The translations under genes were made by a program, and so were the position numbers. From an uncultured Oscillospiraceae bacterium (GTDB taxonomy: Bacteria > Bacillota > Clostridia > Oscillospirales > Acutalibacteraceae), in contig UQHH01000026.1 in NCBI GenBank assembly GCA_900540865.1, positions 1 to 31,756 on the forward strand: 31,756 nucleotides of DNA, read 5' to 3'. Below, in pieces: positions 1 to 8,266 of this stretch. Numbering within the stretch: position 1 is the first letter of the stretch; the number at the start of each line of letters is the position of its first letter. Below the pieces are notes generated by a model, which did not search any database, was not told the DNA's origin, and saw only the letters and a program-made list of their open reading frames with translations.

Positions 1-249
1 TTCTGCGCAAAATGTTTGAAGAATATTAGTATTATAACTAGAGTAATTAATGGCTTTTTCTAAGCTATTAAATCTAATAAATAGACCTTCTATTGGAAAA
101 CAATAAAGAATATATCCTAAAAAAATAAAAGAAATAAGTAATATACATATTTTTTGCTTTGTAATCCTTGTGTGACTAATTTTCATAATTAAAAATGATA
201 ATAAGAATAACAAAGTAATAATAATAATTCGTATAATTAAATAAAACAT
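1..249 (-). CDS. Small membrane protein, likely immunity partner of the adjacent Rhs protein (partial)
   Basis: This is an open frame of 83 codons that runs off the left edge, so the C-terminus is missing. ATG is at 249-247, preceded by an AAAGGGAAAAG ribosome binding site lying in the 19-base gap after the Rhs stop codon, so the two genes are probably co-transcribed. The product begins with two hydrophobic helices (about residues 3-22 and 34-50) separated by a short basic loop. A polar segment with FPIEGLFIRF and LEKAINYSSY follows. From memory, similar PxEnxF...Y segments occur in small membrane proteins beside polymorphic toxins, but I cannot name a family. Position after an Rhs C-terminal domain and the matching AT-rich composition suggest immunity; this is inference. 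It could also be an unrelated small membrane protein. Confidence 0.6.
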   Translation of the reverse strand, partial: MFYLIIRIIIITLLFLLSFLIMKISHTRITKQKICILLISFIFLGYILYCFPIEGLFIRFNSLEKAINYSSYNTNILQTFCAE

Positions 250-268
250 TTTTAATCTTTTCCCTTTC

Positions 269-3200
269 TTAGGCAAAAAAAGGAACTAAAGCTCCGAGTC
301 CAGACATTATTAGAAATGCTGCACCTACAACCGTTCCAATATTAATTGAAAAGCCTGAATAAGATGTGGTATCTAAACCATTTGAAGTAGATGTTGTTCC
401 ACTCTCAAAGTTCAGAGTATAAGTATCCCAATTTATACCTGCACCAACATAATTTTCTCCCCATCCTAGATTTATATTTGCATCATGGGCGGATATGTTT
501 GCGTCTGTATTAAAATATTGACTTGGTTGAGATACTCCAAAACGTGGACTCCCATTAATAATATCTCCATAATAGATTACGTCGTCTCCTCCTTTAGAAC
601 TCAATACCTTCGTTTGTGTAGTCACTCCTGAATAATTGTTTACAAATAATCCAGGATACGTATTTTTATGATCAACGGAAGCTGTAACTTTAAATCCAGG
701 CGTTTCTCGCTTTAGTTGTTCAAGTACATCGTTCATTGTAAACATTGTGTTTTTATTAAAAGCTATATCCCTCTGCATAAAGTCAGAAGTCCACTTACCA
801 TTCGGGTCGAATCTATTAACCGGGTTATTCCCGCAATACGCATTCATATTTGCATCTAACAGGCCGCCTCCCGACTGAAAATACCCATCCGCGTTCAAGA
901 ACCTATGCGTCACCGGATCGTAATACCGGCTCATCAGGTAATATAGCTGCGTTTCCTTGTCGTAGTAATAGCCACGGTAGCGAAACGGATTCAGGTTTCC
1001 CACATGGTTCTGGTCTGTGATATTCGCGTTGTTTGCGTCCTTTACGCTCCTGACCATTCCCCATGAATCGTAAACGTACTTTGCCACAAGGTCGCCATTG
1101 CCGTTGTAAAGGCCGATAACGTCACCGCGCCAGTTGTGTGTAGCGTAGTAAGCATATTCCTGTCCGGTTGGCGTCAGGCGGTACTTGATAGCTGTAAGGT
1201 AGCCGTTCGCATCGTAATAGTAATGCAGGGATTTCTCGCCCCTTGTCTCGTGGATCAGCTTGCCGCCTATGTACTGGTAGGTGTACTTTTCCCCATTTAC
1301 CGTCTTTGTCGCGCGAATGCTGCCTGCGTCATACGTATAGGATACCGCAGTTGTTCCCTTTTGTAAAGTGGCAAGCTGCCTGCCATTTTGCCACGTCATC
1401 TTCATACCACGATAAGAAAGCGGGTTGCCTATCTCATCATATGTAATCGCTTTCCCGCCGTAGCTTGTCAGCTTATCCTTCCAGTTCGTGTCGCCGTAGG
1501 CGTAGTTCGTGTCCTGTGTCGTTACGACCGCACCGCTTGTTGAATAAATTGTGAGATGCTCCTTGAGCAGGTTGCCGCCCGCGTCATACGTGTACTCACG
1601 CAGCTGGTGTGAGAGGTAATCCCTGTCGTAGATGAGCTGGCCGAGCTCGTCGTATCTGTAATCCGATACAGCGGTCGTGTAGCCCGCTTCCGTCCCGTCC
1701 GCGTTATACGTCATCTTCTTTATGCTCGTGATGTTTCCACGGTCATCGTAGTAATAAATGAGCTTTTCGCCATTAATCGATTCTTCGCTAATTTTTGTCG
1801 TTTTAAATTCGACAGAATCTCCTGTGTTGCGGTTCGACCGCCAGTATTTGTACTCCATGTCGATTGGCTTTGTCGTCGCAATCGAGGTCTTGGTCATTCG
1901 GTTGAGCGTGTCATGCGTGTAGGTCACGTTCCGGCTGCCGTCAATTGTGTATTTCTCCGGCAGGTTGTCCTTGCCGTACACGTACTCGTTCTTTGCCGTC
2001 TTCCCGTTCGCGATGTTCACGAGCTTTGAGACATTGTTGTTCAAATCATACCCGTATTCCAGCGCGTTCAGCCGGTTATTGCTGTTTTCCAAGCTCACTG
2101 CGCTTTGGCGCACAAGGCGGCCCGTTACGTCGTAGTCGCTGTCGTACTGGATACCGTTGATTAAATCCTGATGGCGTGTGACCGCGCCTGTCCGGTCGGA
2201 GAACCACTTGAACGCTGTCGTGCCGTTGTAGCTTTGCGTCGCGGTATTACCGAACGCGTCATAAGTGAAGCCTACGTACTGGCCTGTGCCATACGTCTGC
2301 TTTTGCAGCAGGCCGTTGTTCGCCCCATACGTATATGTTGCGAGCGTCTGGCTGCCCACCATTGTCTTCGTTTTGTTGTTAAACTTATCGTAAGTAATTC
2401 CATAGTTCGTCCCGTTATGGCCGATGCGGATGAGGTTTTTGCCTGTCGCGTCATACACATACTGGTTCATTACGGTCGTCAGCCCGCCGTTTGCGTCCTT
2501 CGACACGCTCTTAAGCAGGTCGTTGTTTGCGTCGTACGTATAGTTAACCGTGCCGGAGCTGTCCGTCGCGCTTTGCAGCGTACCACGGTTCTGGTCGTAG
2601 GTATATGTGACCTCGTTGCCGTCCTGGTCGGTAGATTTGCTCACATATGCCTTATTTGCCGTATACGAGACGGTCGCAAGCAGGGAGGCATTTTTGCCTG
2701 GATTTTGCACCTTAAGCTGCGTCGGCACGCCTGTCGTATCATACGTGTATTCGGTAATCAGCCCGCGCTGGCTCGTCGCCTTCGTCATGTTGTGCTTTTC
2801 GTCATACTCATAGGTATACGCATAGCCCTTGGCATCGATTGATTTTGTCAAGTCGGCGTTTGAGTACTCCATCGTACCCTTTTGCTGTGCGTCCTTCTGT
2901 ACGGTGATGAGATGCCCGTCCTTGTCATACGTATAGCTCTGCGAAACATCCTTAATCAGCTGGATGTTGTCAAAGATTGCCGTGTTGATCTGGTTGCTGT
3001 AGTTGATATAGACCTCTATTTTTGTTGGTGTTTTCCTTGCGTTTGTACCGTCACTCAGCGTAAACGCACTCGACGCGAACTGCCAGTCGGATACCGCGCT
3101 GTTGAACTCTGCGGCGGTTTTCCATTTACTTGTGCCGTCGCTGTATATGACCTTCACAGACAGCTTGAACTTTTTCCCATTGTTGTCCTCTTCTTCAGCG

Positions 3201-6200
3201 GCATCAGCCTTCGCCCAGCCGCTGACGATATACGTATCCTCTTCGACGCCTGTGACATTCACGCTTTGGTACAGCAGCTTTGCTTTAGAGGGGTCGCCAT
3301 CAATTTTAAACGCATAGCTGCCTGTATGCGCTGATGTCGTTTTTTCGTCGATGGAATCATTGTTATCGACTTTTACTAATTTCAATTCACTGCCCGTCCA
3401 GCCTGTGGGCAGCGCGCCCGTATAGTTTTCAAGGCTCGGGTTTTCCAGCATATTGTAGGTGTTTACGATGTTGTATTCCTCCAACTGCACCGCGTCGAAA
3501 TACGCCGTACCCGTCGTGCCGCGCAGTGCGAGGTTCATCCTCATTTTCACCGAATCGGCCGGCACCTTGAAGGTCAGCGTCAGCCGCCTCCATCCGCCGT
3601 TGATCGACGTGTCCGTTGTACTCTGGATACGTTCCGACGCAAAGTCCGTCGCTGCATTCGAGGAATTGAACGACGTTGCCCCGATAAGCGCCCCAGTATT
3701 TGTCGCCGTCGTATTGAACCCGGTCGTTTTGACATAGGCAGACAGTGTGTAGGAGGTATTCGGCTTGAGCGCGACATCCTGGTACACCCTGCCACTCGCC
3801 GTGCCGGTTACCGCAGTCGTGTTGATTTTCATCGACTGCTTGCCCATATATTTCTGTTCCGTGGAGTTGGCGGCTGCGAAGGTGTTTGTTCCGCCCCACG
3901 CTGCGGAAGTCCACGAGCCTGTGGTTTCCATGTTGTGGTTCTTCAGTAAATTGACCGCGTGGGAGCCGAGGTTATATTCGTTTGTCACACGGTTGATCAT
4001 GCTCAAATTGCTTCCGTTTGAGTCGGGCACGCCGCTCGTGTACTGGCAGCCGGCTGCTCCCAAGTCGCGGTTCCCCGTCTGGCTCTTGATCGACACCGTC
4101 CTGCCGTAATCGTCGAACTGCTTGGTCGTCTTGAGGTCATCCGTATTGCCGTAGACACCGTCCACACCGGATGTCTGGATTACGGTGGAATTTCTCTTTG
4201 AACGGTCGAACGTCACCTTTTGCCCAGCTGTCCCGTCCGTGCCGTATTCCTGCACCGCCGTCACCTGCTTGCCTGTAGCGGCTGAGGAATAGCTGAAGCT
4301 CACCTTGTAGCCGTCTATGTCCGTAACGCTCGTTAGAGAGCCTTCGTTGTCGTAGGTGAAGTATACACTCGTGCCGTCCGGATTCTTAATTTGGCTCATA
4401 TACCCGGAATGCCCCGTTTCCGTCGTATAGTAGAAGATGCACTGCCTGCCCGCCGGGTCGGTCATGCGGCTCAAGGAACCGGAACCGCTGGAGTTCGGCA
4501 CAAACGCAACGGATTGGCCAGCACCGTCTTTTACGGACTGGATCGTTTTATTATCTGACCCATAAATAACCTGGATATATTTTCCGTTGGCGTTGATAAT
4601 TTTGCGCAGCAGACCGTTTTTATGGAATTCCATCTTGTTGTCTTTTTCGTCGGTAATGACGTACTGCGCAACAGTGCTTGATGCATTGACAGTGAGCTTC
4701 AGCTTCAGGCCGTCCTCGTCCACATATTCAGTTTTACCGTCCGTTGTCTTTTTATAGAAGTAGTGGTCAGTACCGTCGCTGTCTGTATAAACATACGGAT
4801 AGTTTTTAGCAGAGTCACCCGTCAGCCCAAACTGGCTGGAGGGGAAAACCGTCTGTTGGATACTAATCCGCCATCCTTTCCCCGTTAAGGGACTAAATTT
4901 GTCATAGTGCTTACCGGCCATATAGTTGTTGAACACGTGGCTGATGGTGAGCGGCATCAAGCTGCCGCCCGTGGAGGCATCATTATGCACAAATACGAGG
5001 TTACCCGTATAATCGTTGATATATGCGGTTCCTGCCGTGCCAACGCCGAAACTCGTATATGTCCAGTAATCCTCCAGTCCCTTGTTGTTGCGGTAGACAA
5101 TCGAAAAAACCGGGCGGGGAATTGTAGAATCCGGATAATTTGAGGAATAGAATTCTGCGCACTGCTGGTCTTCATATTGCGCTTTAAGCATGATGCCGTA
5201 ATTATTCTCTCCGTCATACCATCTTTTCACATTGGATGTGATATTCCACTTTCTCCAGACATTATCTTCGTTTTCGGGTGTTATGGAATCATAATCAGAA
5301 ATTTTTGTTTCGTAGCGATTTGAGCCAACGGCCCAATTCCAATTCACGGTACTCTGCGTCCATGAGGACGTTACCTGATGAAGATTGATCGCCATCGGCT
5401 GGTGAAATCCGCCACGGCGCAAATGCATATTGAGATATGCCGCAACCACCATATCTCCATTATTTAATTGGGGCAGGCTTTTCATTCTAATAAATGTACG
5501 ATATTTACCAATTCCAAAGGTACCGACATTTACCGTGCCTGTGTATCCGGTGGCGCTTCCATATCCAAACGATTTAGTTGGATTGGCGCTGTCTACATAT
5601 GCACAGTCAACAGTCTGCCATTCTTCTCCCTTATCAAATACAGGATCGACTATGACGGGGTACTCCCGTTTCGCGTCGTTCAGCCAAGCTTCGTCCGCAG
5701 AGAGAGCGACCGTCAGCTTATGGTTTTTCTGGCTCTTGATCTCCATCTGGAGCTGTGTGCTCTTCTCGCCCTTTGCGTCCGTCATGAATGGTGCGTAGAT
5801 TTCGTAAATTACTTTCCCATCCTTGTTTTTTAGCTCGATGGTAAAGTCGTTTTTCCTTACCGCTGTAAGGCCGTTCGTCTTATACTCAATCTCAAAGCTC
5901 GTCTGCGCGTCCTTATTTTTGAGAATCATATTCTCTTTGATGCCGACCGGCGTGACAAGGTACTGCAAGTCCACGCTCGGGAACGCATCCTTATACAGCG
6001 CTTCCTGCACCAGGTTCTTGCGCGCGAGGAACCTGTCGTTGCCCTCAAGCTTTTCTTGATTTTCTATAAACTCAACCGTGCTTTTATTGATGCCGGGGAA
6101 GCCCCAGCTTACCTGGTATCCGTCTCCCTTGATCTTGACCATGTTGCTCTTCTTGGCTTTTTTGGATAGACGAATATCGAGGTCGCTTTTTTTATTCTCG

Positions 6201-6769
6201 TATTCCACGCTTTCGTCCGCTTCGAGTAAAGCAGGCTCGGCGGCATCCGTCGGGGCTTCTGTCTCCTCTATCTCCGCCTGCGTATCTGCCTGGGAATCCG
6301 TAGCAGACGCTTCGTTTTCTGTCGCAGAACTGTTGGTTTCGGCCATTGTTACGGAGGTTTCTGTAACAGACTCCGTTGAAGCAGATGTTGTGTCTTCCTC
6401 TTCCGCCGAAGCGTCGGTTGTATTTTCAACCGTTACTTCCTTCATGGTGTTGTCGTAGTCCACCCATTTTCCATCCTCATTCTGGAAATGGACGGGGTAC
6501 TCGTATTGTACCGCCATGAAGCTTCCGTCGTCCATACGGAAATGCTTGGTGTTTTGGTCACGGTCTTCTTCTACCTCGGCTAATATTTCTGCCGGTTTTG
6601 TTTCTTCTGTGTCGATTCCATCGCCTTCCTGCGTGCCGAAAATTTGATTTTCCGCAGCAGAAAACCCAGGCAAAGCGATAGCGCCTGCCTGTACCGGAAT
6701 TAGGACGACCATTAGTACCGCAAGCACCAATGCTGTCGCCAGCCGCATTTTCTTAAATTGTCCTGTCAT
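269..6769 (-). CDS. Secreted Rhs/YD-repeat protein with DNRLRE domain and variable C-terminal domain
   Basis: A 2166-residue polymorphic-toxin-type surface protein. An N-terminal signal peptide (about residues 1-30) is followed by an acidic Ser/Thr/Glu-rich linker (about 115-190). A DNRLRE-type domain spans about 385-560. Two carbohydrate-binding-like beta-sandwich segments (about 940-1095 and 1105-1235) begin with NLLKNHNME and NMLENPSLE. Many YD repeats (TYDxxGN type) run to about 1900. The Rhs core ends with RYRGYYYDKETQLYYLMSRY and then DPNG at 1988-1991. The last 175 residues are unlike the core, AT-rich in codon use, and end in a hydrophobic stretch. In this family the repeats form a shell around the C-terminal domain, which is usually an effector. 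Its activity here is not recognisable. Start is ATG with an AAAGGATGG site 5' of it. Confidence 0.9.
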   Translation of the reverse strand: MTGQFKKMRLATALVLAVLMVVLIPVQAGAIALPGFSAAENQIFGTQEGDGIDTEETKPAEILAEVEEDRDQNTKHFRMDDGSFMAVQYEYPVHFQNEDGKWVDYDNTMKEVTVENTTDASAEEEDTTSASTESVTETSVTMAETNSSATENEASATDSQADTQAEIEETEAPTDAAEPALLEADESVEYENKKSDLDIRLSKKAKKSNMVKIKGDGYQVSWGFPGINKSTVEFIENQEKLEGNDRFLARKNLVQEALYKDAFPSVDLQYLVTPVGIKENMILKNKDAQTSFEIEYKTNGLTAVRKNDFTIELKNKDGKVIYEIYAPFMTDAKGEKSTQLQMEIKSQKNHKLTVALSADEAWLNDAKREYPVIVDPVFDKGEEWQTVDCAYVDSANPTKSFGYGSATGYTGTVNVGTFGIGKYRTFIRMKSLPQLNNGDMVVAAYLNMHLRRGGFHQPMAINLHQVTSSWTQSTVNWNWAVGSNRYETKISDYDSITPENEDNVWRKWNITSNVKRWYDGENNYGIMLKAQYEDQQCAEFYSSNYPDSTIPRPVFSIVYRNNKGLEDYWTYTSFGVGTAGTAYINDYTGNLVFVHNDASTGGSLMPLTISHVFNNYMAGKHYDKFSPLTGKGWRISIQQTVFPSSQFGLTGDSAKNYPYVYTDSDGTDHYFYKKTTDGKTEYVDEDGLKLKLTVNASSTVAQYVITDEKDNKMEFHKNGLLRKIINANGKYIQVIYGSDNKTIQSVKDGAGQSVAFVPNSSGSGSLSRMTDPAGRQCIFYYTTETGHSGYMSQIKNPDGTSVYFTYDNEGSLTSVTDIDGYKVSFSYSSAATGKQVTAVQEYGTDGTAGQKVTFDRSKRNSTVIQTSGVDGVYGNTDDLKTTKQFDDYGRTVSIKSQTGNRDLGAAGCQYTSGVPDSNGSNLSMINRVTNEYNLGSHAVNLLKNHNMETTGSWTSAAWGGTNTFAAANSTEQKYMGKQSMKINTTAVTGTASGRVYQDVALKPNTSYTLSAYVKTTGFNTTATNTGALIGATSFNSSNAATDFASERIQSTTDTSINGGWRRLTLTFKVPADSVKMRMNLALRGTTGTAYFDAVQLEEYNIVNTYNMLENPSLENYTGALPTGWTGSELKLVKVDNNDSIDEKTTSAHTGSYAFKIDGDPSKAKLLYQSVNVTGVEEDTYIVSGWAKADAAEEEDNNGKKFKLSVKVIYSDGTSKWKTAAEFNSAVSDWQFASSAFTLSDGTNARKTPTKIEVYINYSNQINTAIFDNIQLIKDVSQSYTYDKDGHLITVQKDAQQKGTMEYSNADLTKSIDAKGYAYTYEYDEKHNMTKATSQRGLITEYTYDTTGVPTQLKVQNPGKNASLLATVSYTANKAYVSKSTDQDGNEVTYTYDQNRGTLQSATDSSGTVNYTYDANNDLLKSVSKDANGGLTTVMNQYVYDATGKNLIRIGHNGTNYGITYDKFNNKTKTMVGSQTLATYTYGANNGLLQKQTYGTGQYVGFTYDAFGNTATQSYNGTTAFKWFSDRTGAVTRHQDLINGIQYDSDYDVTGRLVRQSAVSLENSNNRLNALEYGYDLNNNVSKLVNIANGKTAKNEYVYGKDNLPEKYTIDGSRNVTYTHDTLNRMTKTSIATTKPIDMEYKYWRSNRNTGDSVEFKTTKISEESINGEKLIYYYDDRGNITSIKKMTYNADGTEAGYTTAVSDYRYDELGQLIYDRDYLSHQLREYTYDAGGNLLKEHLTIYSTSGAVVTTQDTNYAYGDTNWKDKLTSYGGKAITYDEIGNPLSYRGMKMTWQNGRQLATLQKGTTAVSYTYDAGSIRATKTVNGEKYTYQYIGGKLIHETRGEKSLHYYYDANGYLTAIKYRLTPTGQEYAYYATHNWRGDVIGLYNGNGDLVAKYVYDSWGMVRSVKDANNANITDQNHVGNLNPFRYRGYYYDKETQLYYLMSRYYDPVTHRFLNADGYFQSGGGLLDANMNAYCGNNPVNRFDPNGKWTSDFMQRDIAFNKNTMFTMNDVLEQLKRETPGFKVTASVDHKNTYPGLFVNNYSGVTTQTKVLSSKGGDDVIYYGDIINGSPRFGVSQPSQYFNTDANISAHDANINLGWGENYVGAGINWDTYTLNFESGTTSTSNGLDTTSYSGFSINIGTVVGAAFLIMSGLGALVPFFA

Positions 6770-6842
6770 GTTCTTCCATCCTTTCTTTTCACTTCTGTAA
6801 TATAGCCCTCTAGGAAATATATGGAAATATCCCCTTACTTAT

Positions 6843-6871
6843 ATTATGATTAAAACACTTACAAAAGTCAA
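6843..6871 (-). promoter_or_regulatory. Promoter for the Rhs gene
   Basis: On the minus strand TTGACT (6871-6866) and CATAAT (6848-6843) are separated by 17 bases, about 75 bases before the Rhs start codon. This matches a vegetative sigma-A promoter. Confidence 0.6.
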
Positions 6872-6929
6872 TCGATTGTGAAAGAAATCGACAGGAAAGT
6901 TAGATAAATTTTCATATTATAATGTGTGT

Positions 6930-6955
6930 ATTCCCACAAAATTTTTGTGAGGAAT
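6930..6955. repeat. Inverted repeat in the gap upstream of the Rhs promoter
   Basis: ATTCC-CACAAAA pairs with TTTTGTG-A-GGAAT, giving a 12-bp interrupted palindrome with one bulged base. It sits about 60 bases upstream of the Rhs -35 box. It could be an operator or a weak bidirectional terminator; no T-run marks it clearly as either. The rest of the 6770-7065 gap holds the Rhs promoter and no gene I can support. Confidence 0.4.
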
Positions 6956-7065
6956 AACTTATTCGACACTTTTTCTCTCCATATTTGTTTTATCAGTTGC
7001 GTTTAAATAGCAGCCTCTGGCAAGCCTAAAATGAGTAGCATCAATGGCGTCAAGTGAACAAAAAA

Positions 7066-7090
7066 GGCAGCCCCCTTTAAGGGGACTGCC
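7066..7090 (-). terminator. Intrinsic terminator of the RiPP operon
   Basis: GGCAG-N-CCCC / GGGG-N-CTGCC stem with one mismatch and a TTAAA loop. On the minus strand the stem is followed by TTTTTT (complement of 7065-7060), so it terminates leftward transcription coming from the RiPP operon or from an RNA just upstream. Confidence 0.75.
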
Positions 7091-7260
7091 TGCGTAATCG
7101 ATGTGTTCGGTAAACAGATTCATGAGCCTTGGGGCTCGGCTGGCATTATGTCCTTATAGCGTTCTATGAAGCCCCTCCCGTTTTACGCGCGGTCTGACTA
7201 AATATTCGGACTGCTCAAAAGCCCGCGAAACAAATTAAAATCGCTGGAGACGATCCATTG
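7091..7260 (-). ncRNA. Candidate structured RNA or structured 3' UTR
   Basis: The 260 bases between the last RiPP-operon gene and the terminator contain no supported ORF but show nested complementarity on the minus strand. GCGTAA near 7185 pairs with TTACGC near 7095. GGGGCT near 7170 pairs with AGCCCC near 7130. There is also a local GAGCC-CCAA-GGCTC hairpin. Together with the terminator this looks like a folded RNA of roughly 150-200 nt. I considered 6S and other abundant RNAs but cannot match a consensus from memory, and no convincing promoter is visible, so it may simply be a long structured 3' UTR. Boundaries are approximate. Confidence 0.3.
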
Positions 7261-7349
7261 TTTTTGCTATGAGTCGTAGAGAATATTTTCAGCCTATGCT
7301 TTACGGGCCTATTCCTTGCCCTCATGAAACTATAGCTCAAGAGCGTGGG

Positions 7350-7937
7350 CTATACACTATCAACCAAATAAACAGTGATTTTCGTATCGCCGACCGACAA
7401 ATCATTTGTCTCACTGTTGACACAAGAATACAAATGGTTTATGACCAGCGTGTTTTCAGAAAGTATATTCACTACCACATTGGAAGAAGTTCTACTGTTT
7501 TCTTGATTTATTGGATTTATTGGGAAATCCACAGTAAACGCCAAGGTATTAGGTAGAATTGAATCATTCAAATTTTGTCTTAAATAATCAAACACTACCG
7601 GCCTTAAGCTGCCGTTTTTTGCAAAGAGCCGTTGCCATTCTTCGTTTGTGAGGGTTTGACTTACGCCGTCTGCGTCTTCTACCCCCGAAGACAGGTCAAT
7701 CGCTTTCGCGACGAGCTCCATATCCTTATAGTAACAAGCGACGCCTATGCGATTGTCCAGCTGGGATGTCACGGTTACTACCCTCGCCTTTTTGTTCTCA
7801 TAGTCAACGTCCGCCGTGGTCTCTGTATTGACAACAGCCCTTACGCCATTTGTATGCGTAATGCTTTGATTGATAGATGTGTAGTACAGTTTGCCGGAGT
7901 TCTCGATCACTTCTTGCACGTTTCTTAATTCCGCCAT
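7350..7937 (-). CDS. Uncharacterised protein encoded in the RiPP operon
   Basis: 195 residues, last gene of the operon. Its ATG lies 24 bases after the precursor stop codon and has a perfect GGAGGTGAG ribosome binding site, almost the same site as the precursor's, so the two are probably translated at similar rates. I recognise no family. There is no signal peptide or membrane helix. Predicted character is mixed, with several Val/Thr-rich stretches suggesting beta strands, and only two cysteines. Residues 1-12 (MAELRNVQEVIE) are helical-looking. Possible roles are a second substrate, an immunity or binding protein, or a scaffold for the precursor; none is shown by the sequence. Linkage and spacing are the only evidence for involvement in the pathway. 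Confidence 0.75.
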   Translation of the reverse strand: MAELRNVQEVIENSGKLYYTSINQSITHTNGVRAVVNTETTADVDYENKKARVVTVTSQLDNRIGVACYYKDMELVAKAIDLSSGVEDADGVSQTLTNEEWQRLFAKNGSLRPVVFDYLRQNLNDSILPNTLAFTVDFPINPINQENSRTSSNVVVNILSENTLVINHLYSCVNSETNDLSVGDTKITVYLVDSV

Positions 7938-7961
7938 TTTCTCACCTCCGAAATCTGGTGG

Positions 7962-8249
7962 TTAACTACCTGTGGTTGCAGATATGGCTGCGCTTGTCGC
8001 CGCGGTTGTGGACGCAGTTGTCGCTACGGTCGTTGCCGACCCTGCTACGGCCGCTGTGATCGTAGCCGCTGCGGGAGCAGCGCCAATCCCAAGTGTCGCC
8101 GCGCAAGCAGGGATACAGGCAAAGCATGCTAAGCAAGCCGCGCAGGTTATGCATGCAGCGCATGCGGCACATGCGCTGCATGGGCATGCGCCGTCGGACG
8201 CATCCGTTTCCACATGCACAACGTCCACCTTAAACTTCAGCTCTTTCAT
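7962..8249 (-). CDS. Cysteine-repeat RiPP precursor peptide
   Basis: 95 residues starting at ATG 8249-8247, chosen because GGAGGTG lies 8 bases upstream; an in-frame ATG ten codons earlier lacks such a site and overlaps the previous gene. A short leader of about 21 residues (MKELKFKVDVVHVETDASDG) precedes ten cysteines at 22, 24, 27, 30, 33, 36, 39, 42, 45 and 49, so after the first CPC nearly every third residue is Cys, separated mostly by Ala. After residue 50 comes a tail made almost wholly of Ala, Thr, Ser, Gly and Val. It lies directly after two radical SAM/SPASM-type genes. Radical SAM maturases commonly form thioether links from Cys in such peptides (sactipeptides, ranthipeptides). The call as substrate is inference from context and composition. 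No double-Gly protease site is evident. Confidence 0.8.
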   Translation of the reverse strand: MKELKFKVDVVHVETDASDGACPCSACAACAACITCAACLACFACIPACAATLGIGAAPAAATITAAVAGSATTVATTASTTAATSAAISATTGS

Positions 8250-8266
8250 AAATTTACACCTCCATT

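Noticed and set aside
2171..2842. Plus-strand ORF of 223 residues opposite the Rhs repeats
   Set aside because: Its Cys/Val/Arg-rich content mirrors YD-repeat codons on the other strand; no start signal.
7019..7060. Possible transposase remnant on the minus strand (VHLTPLMLLILGLPEAAI)
   Set aside because: Too short and without terminal repeats or other transposon traits.
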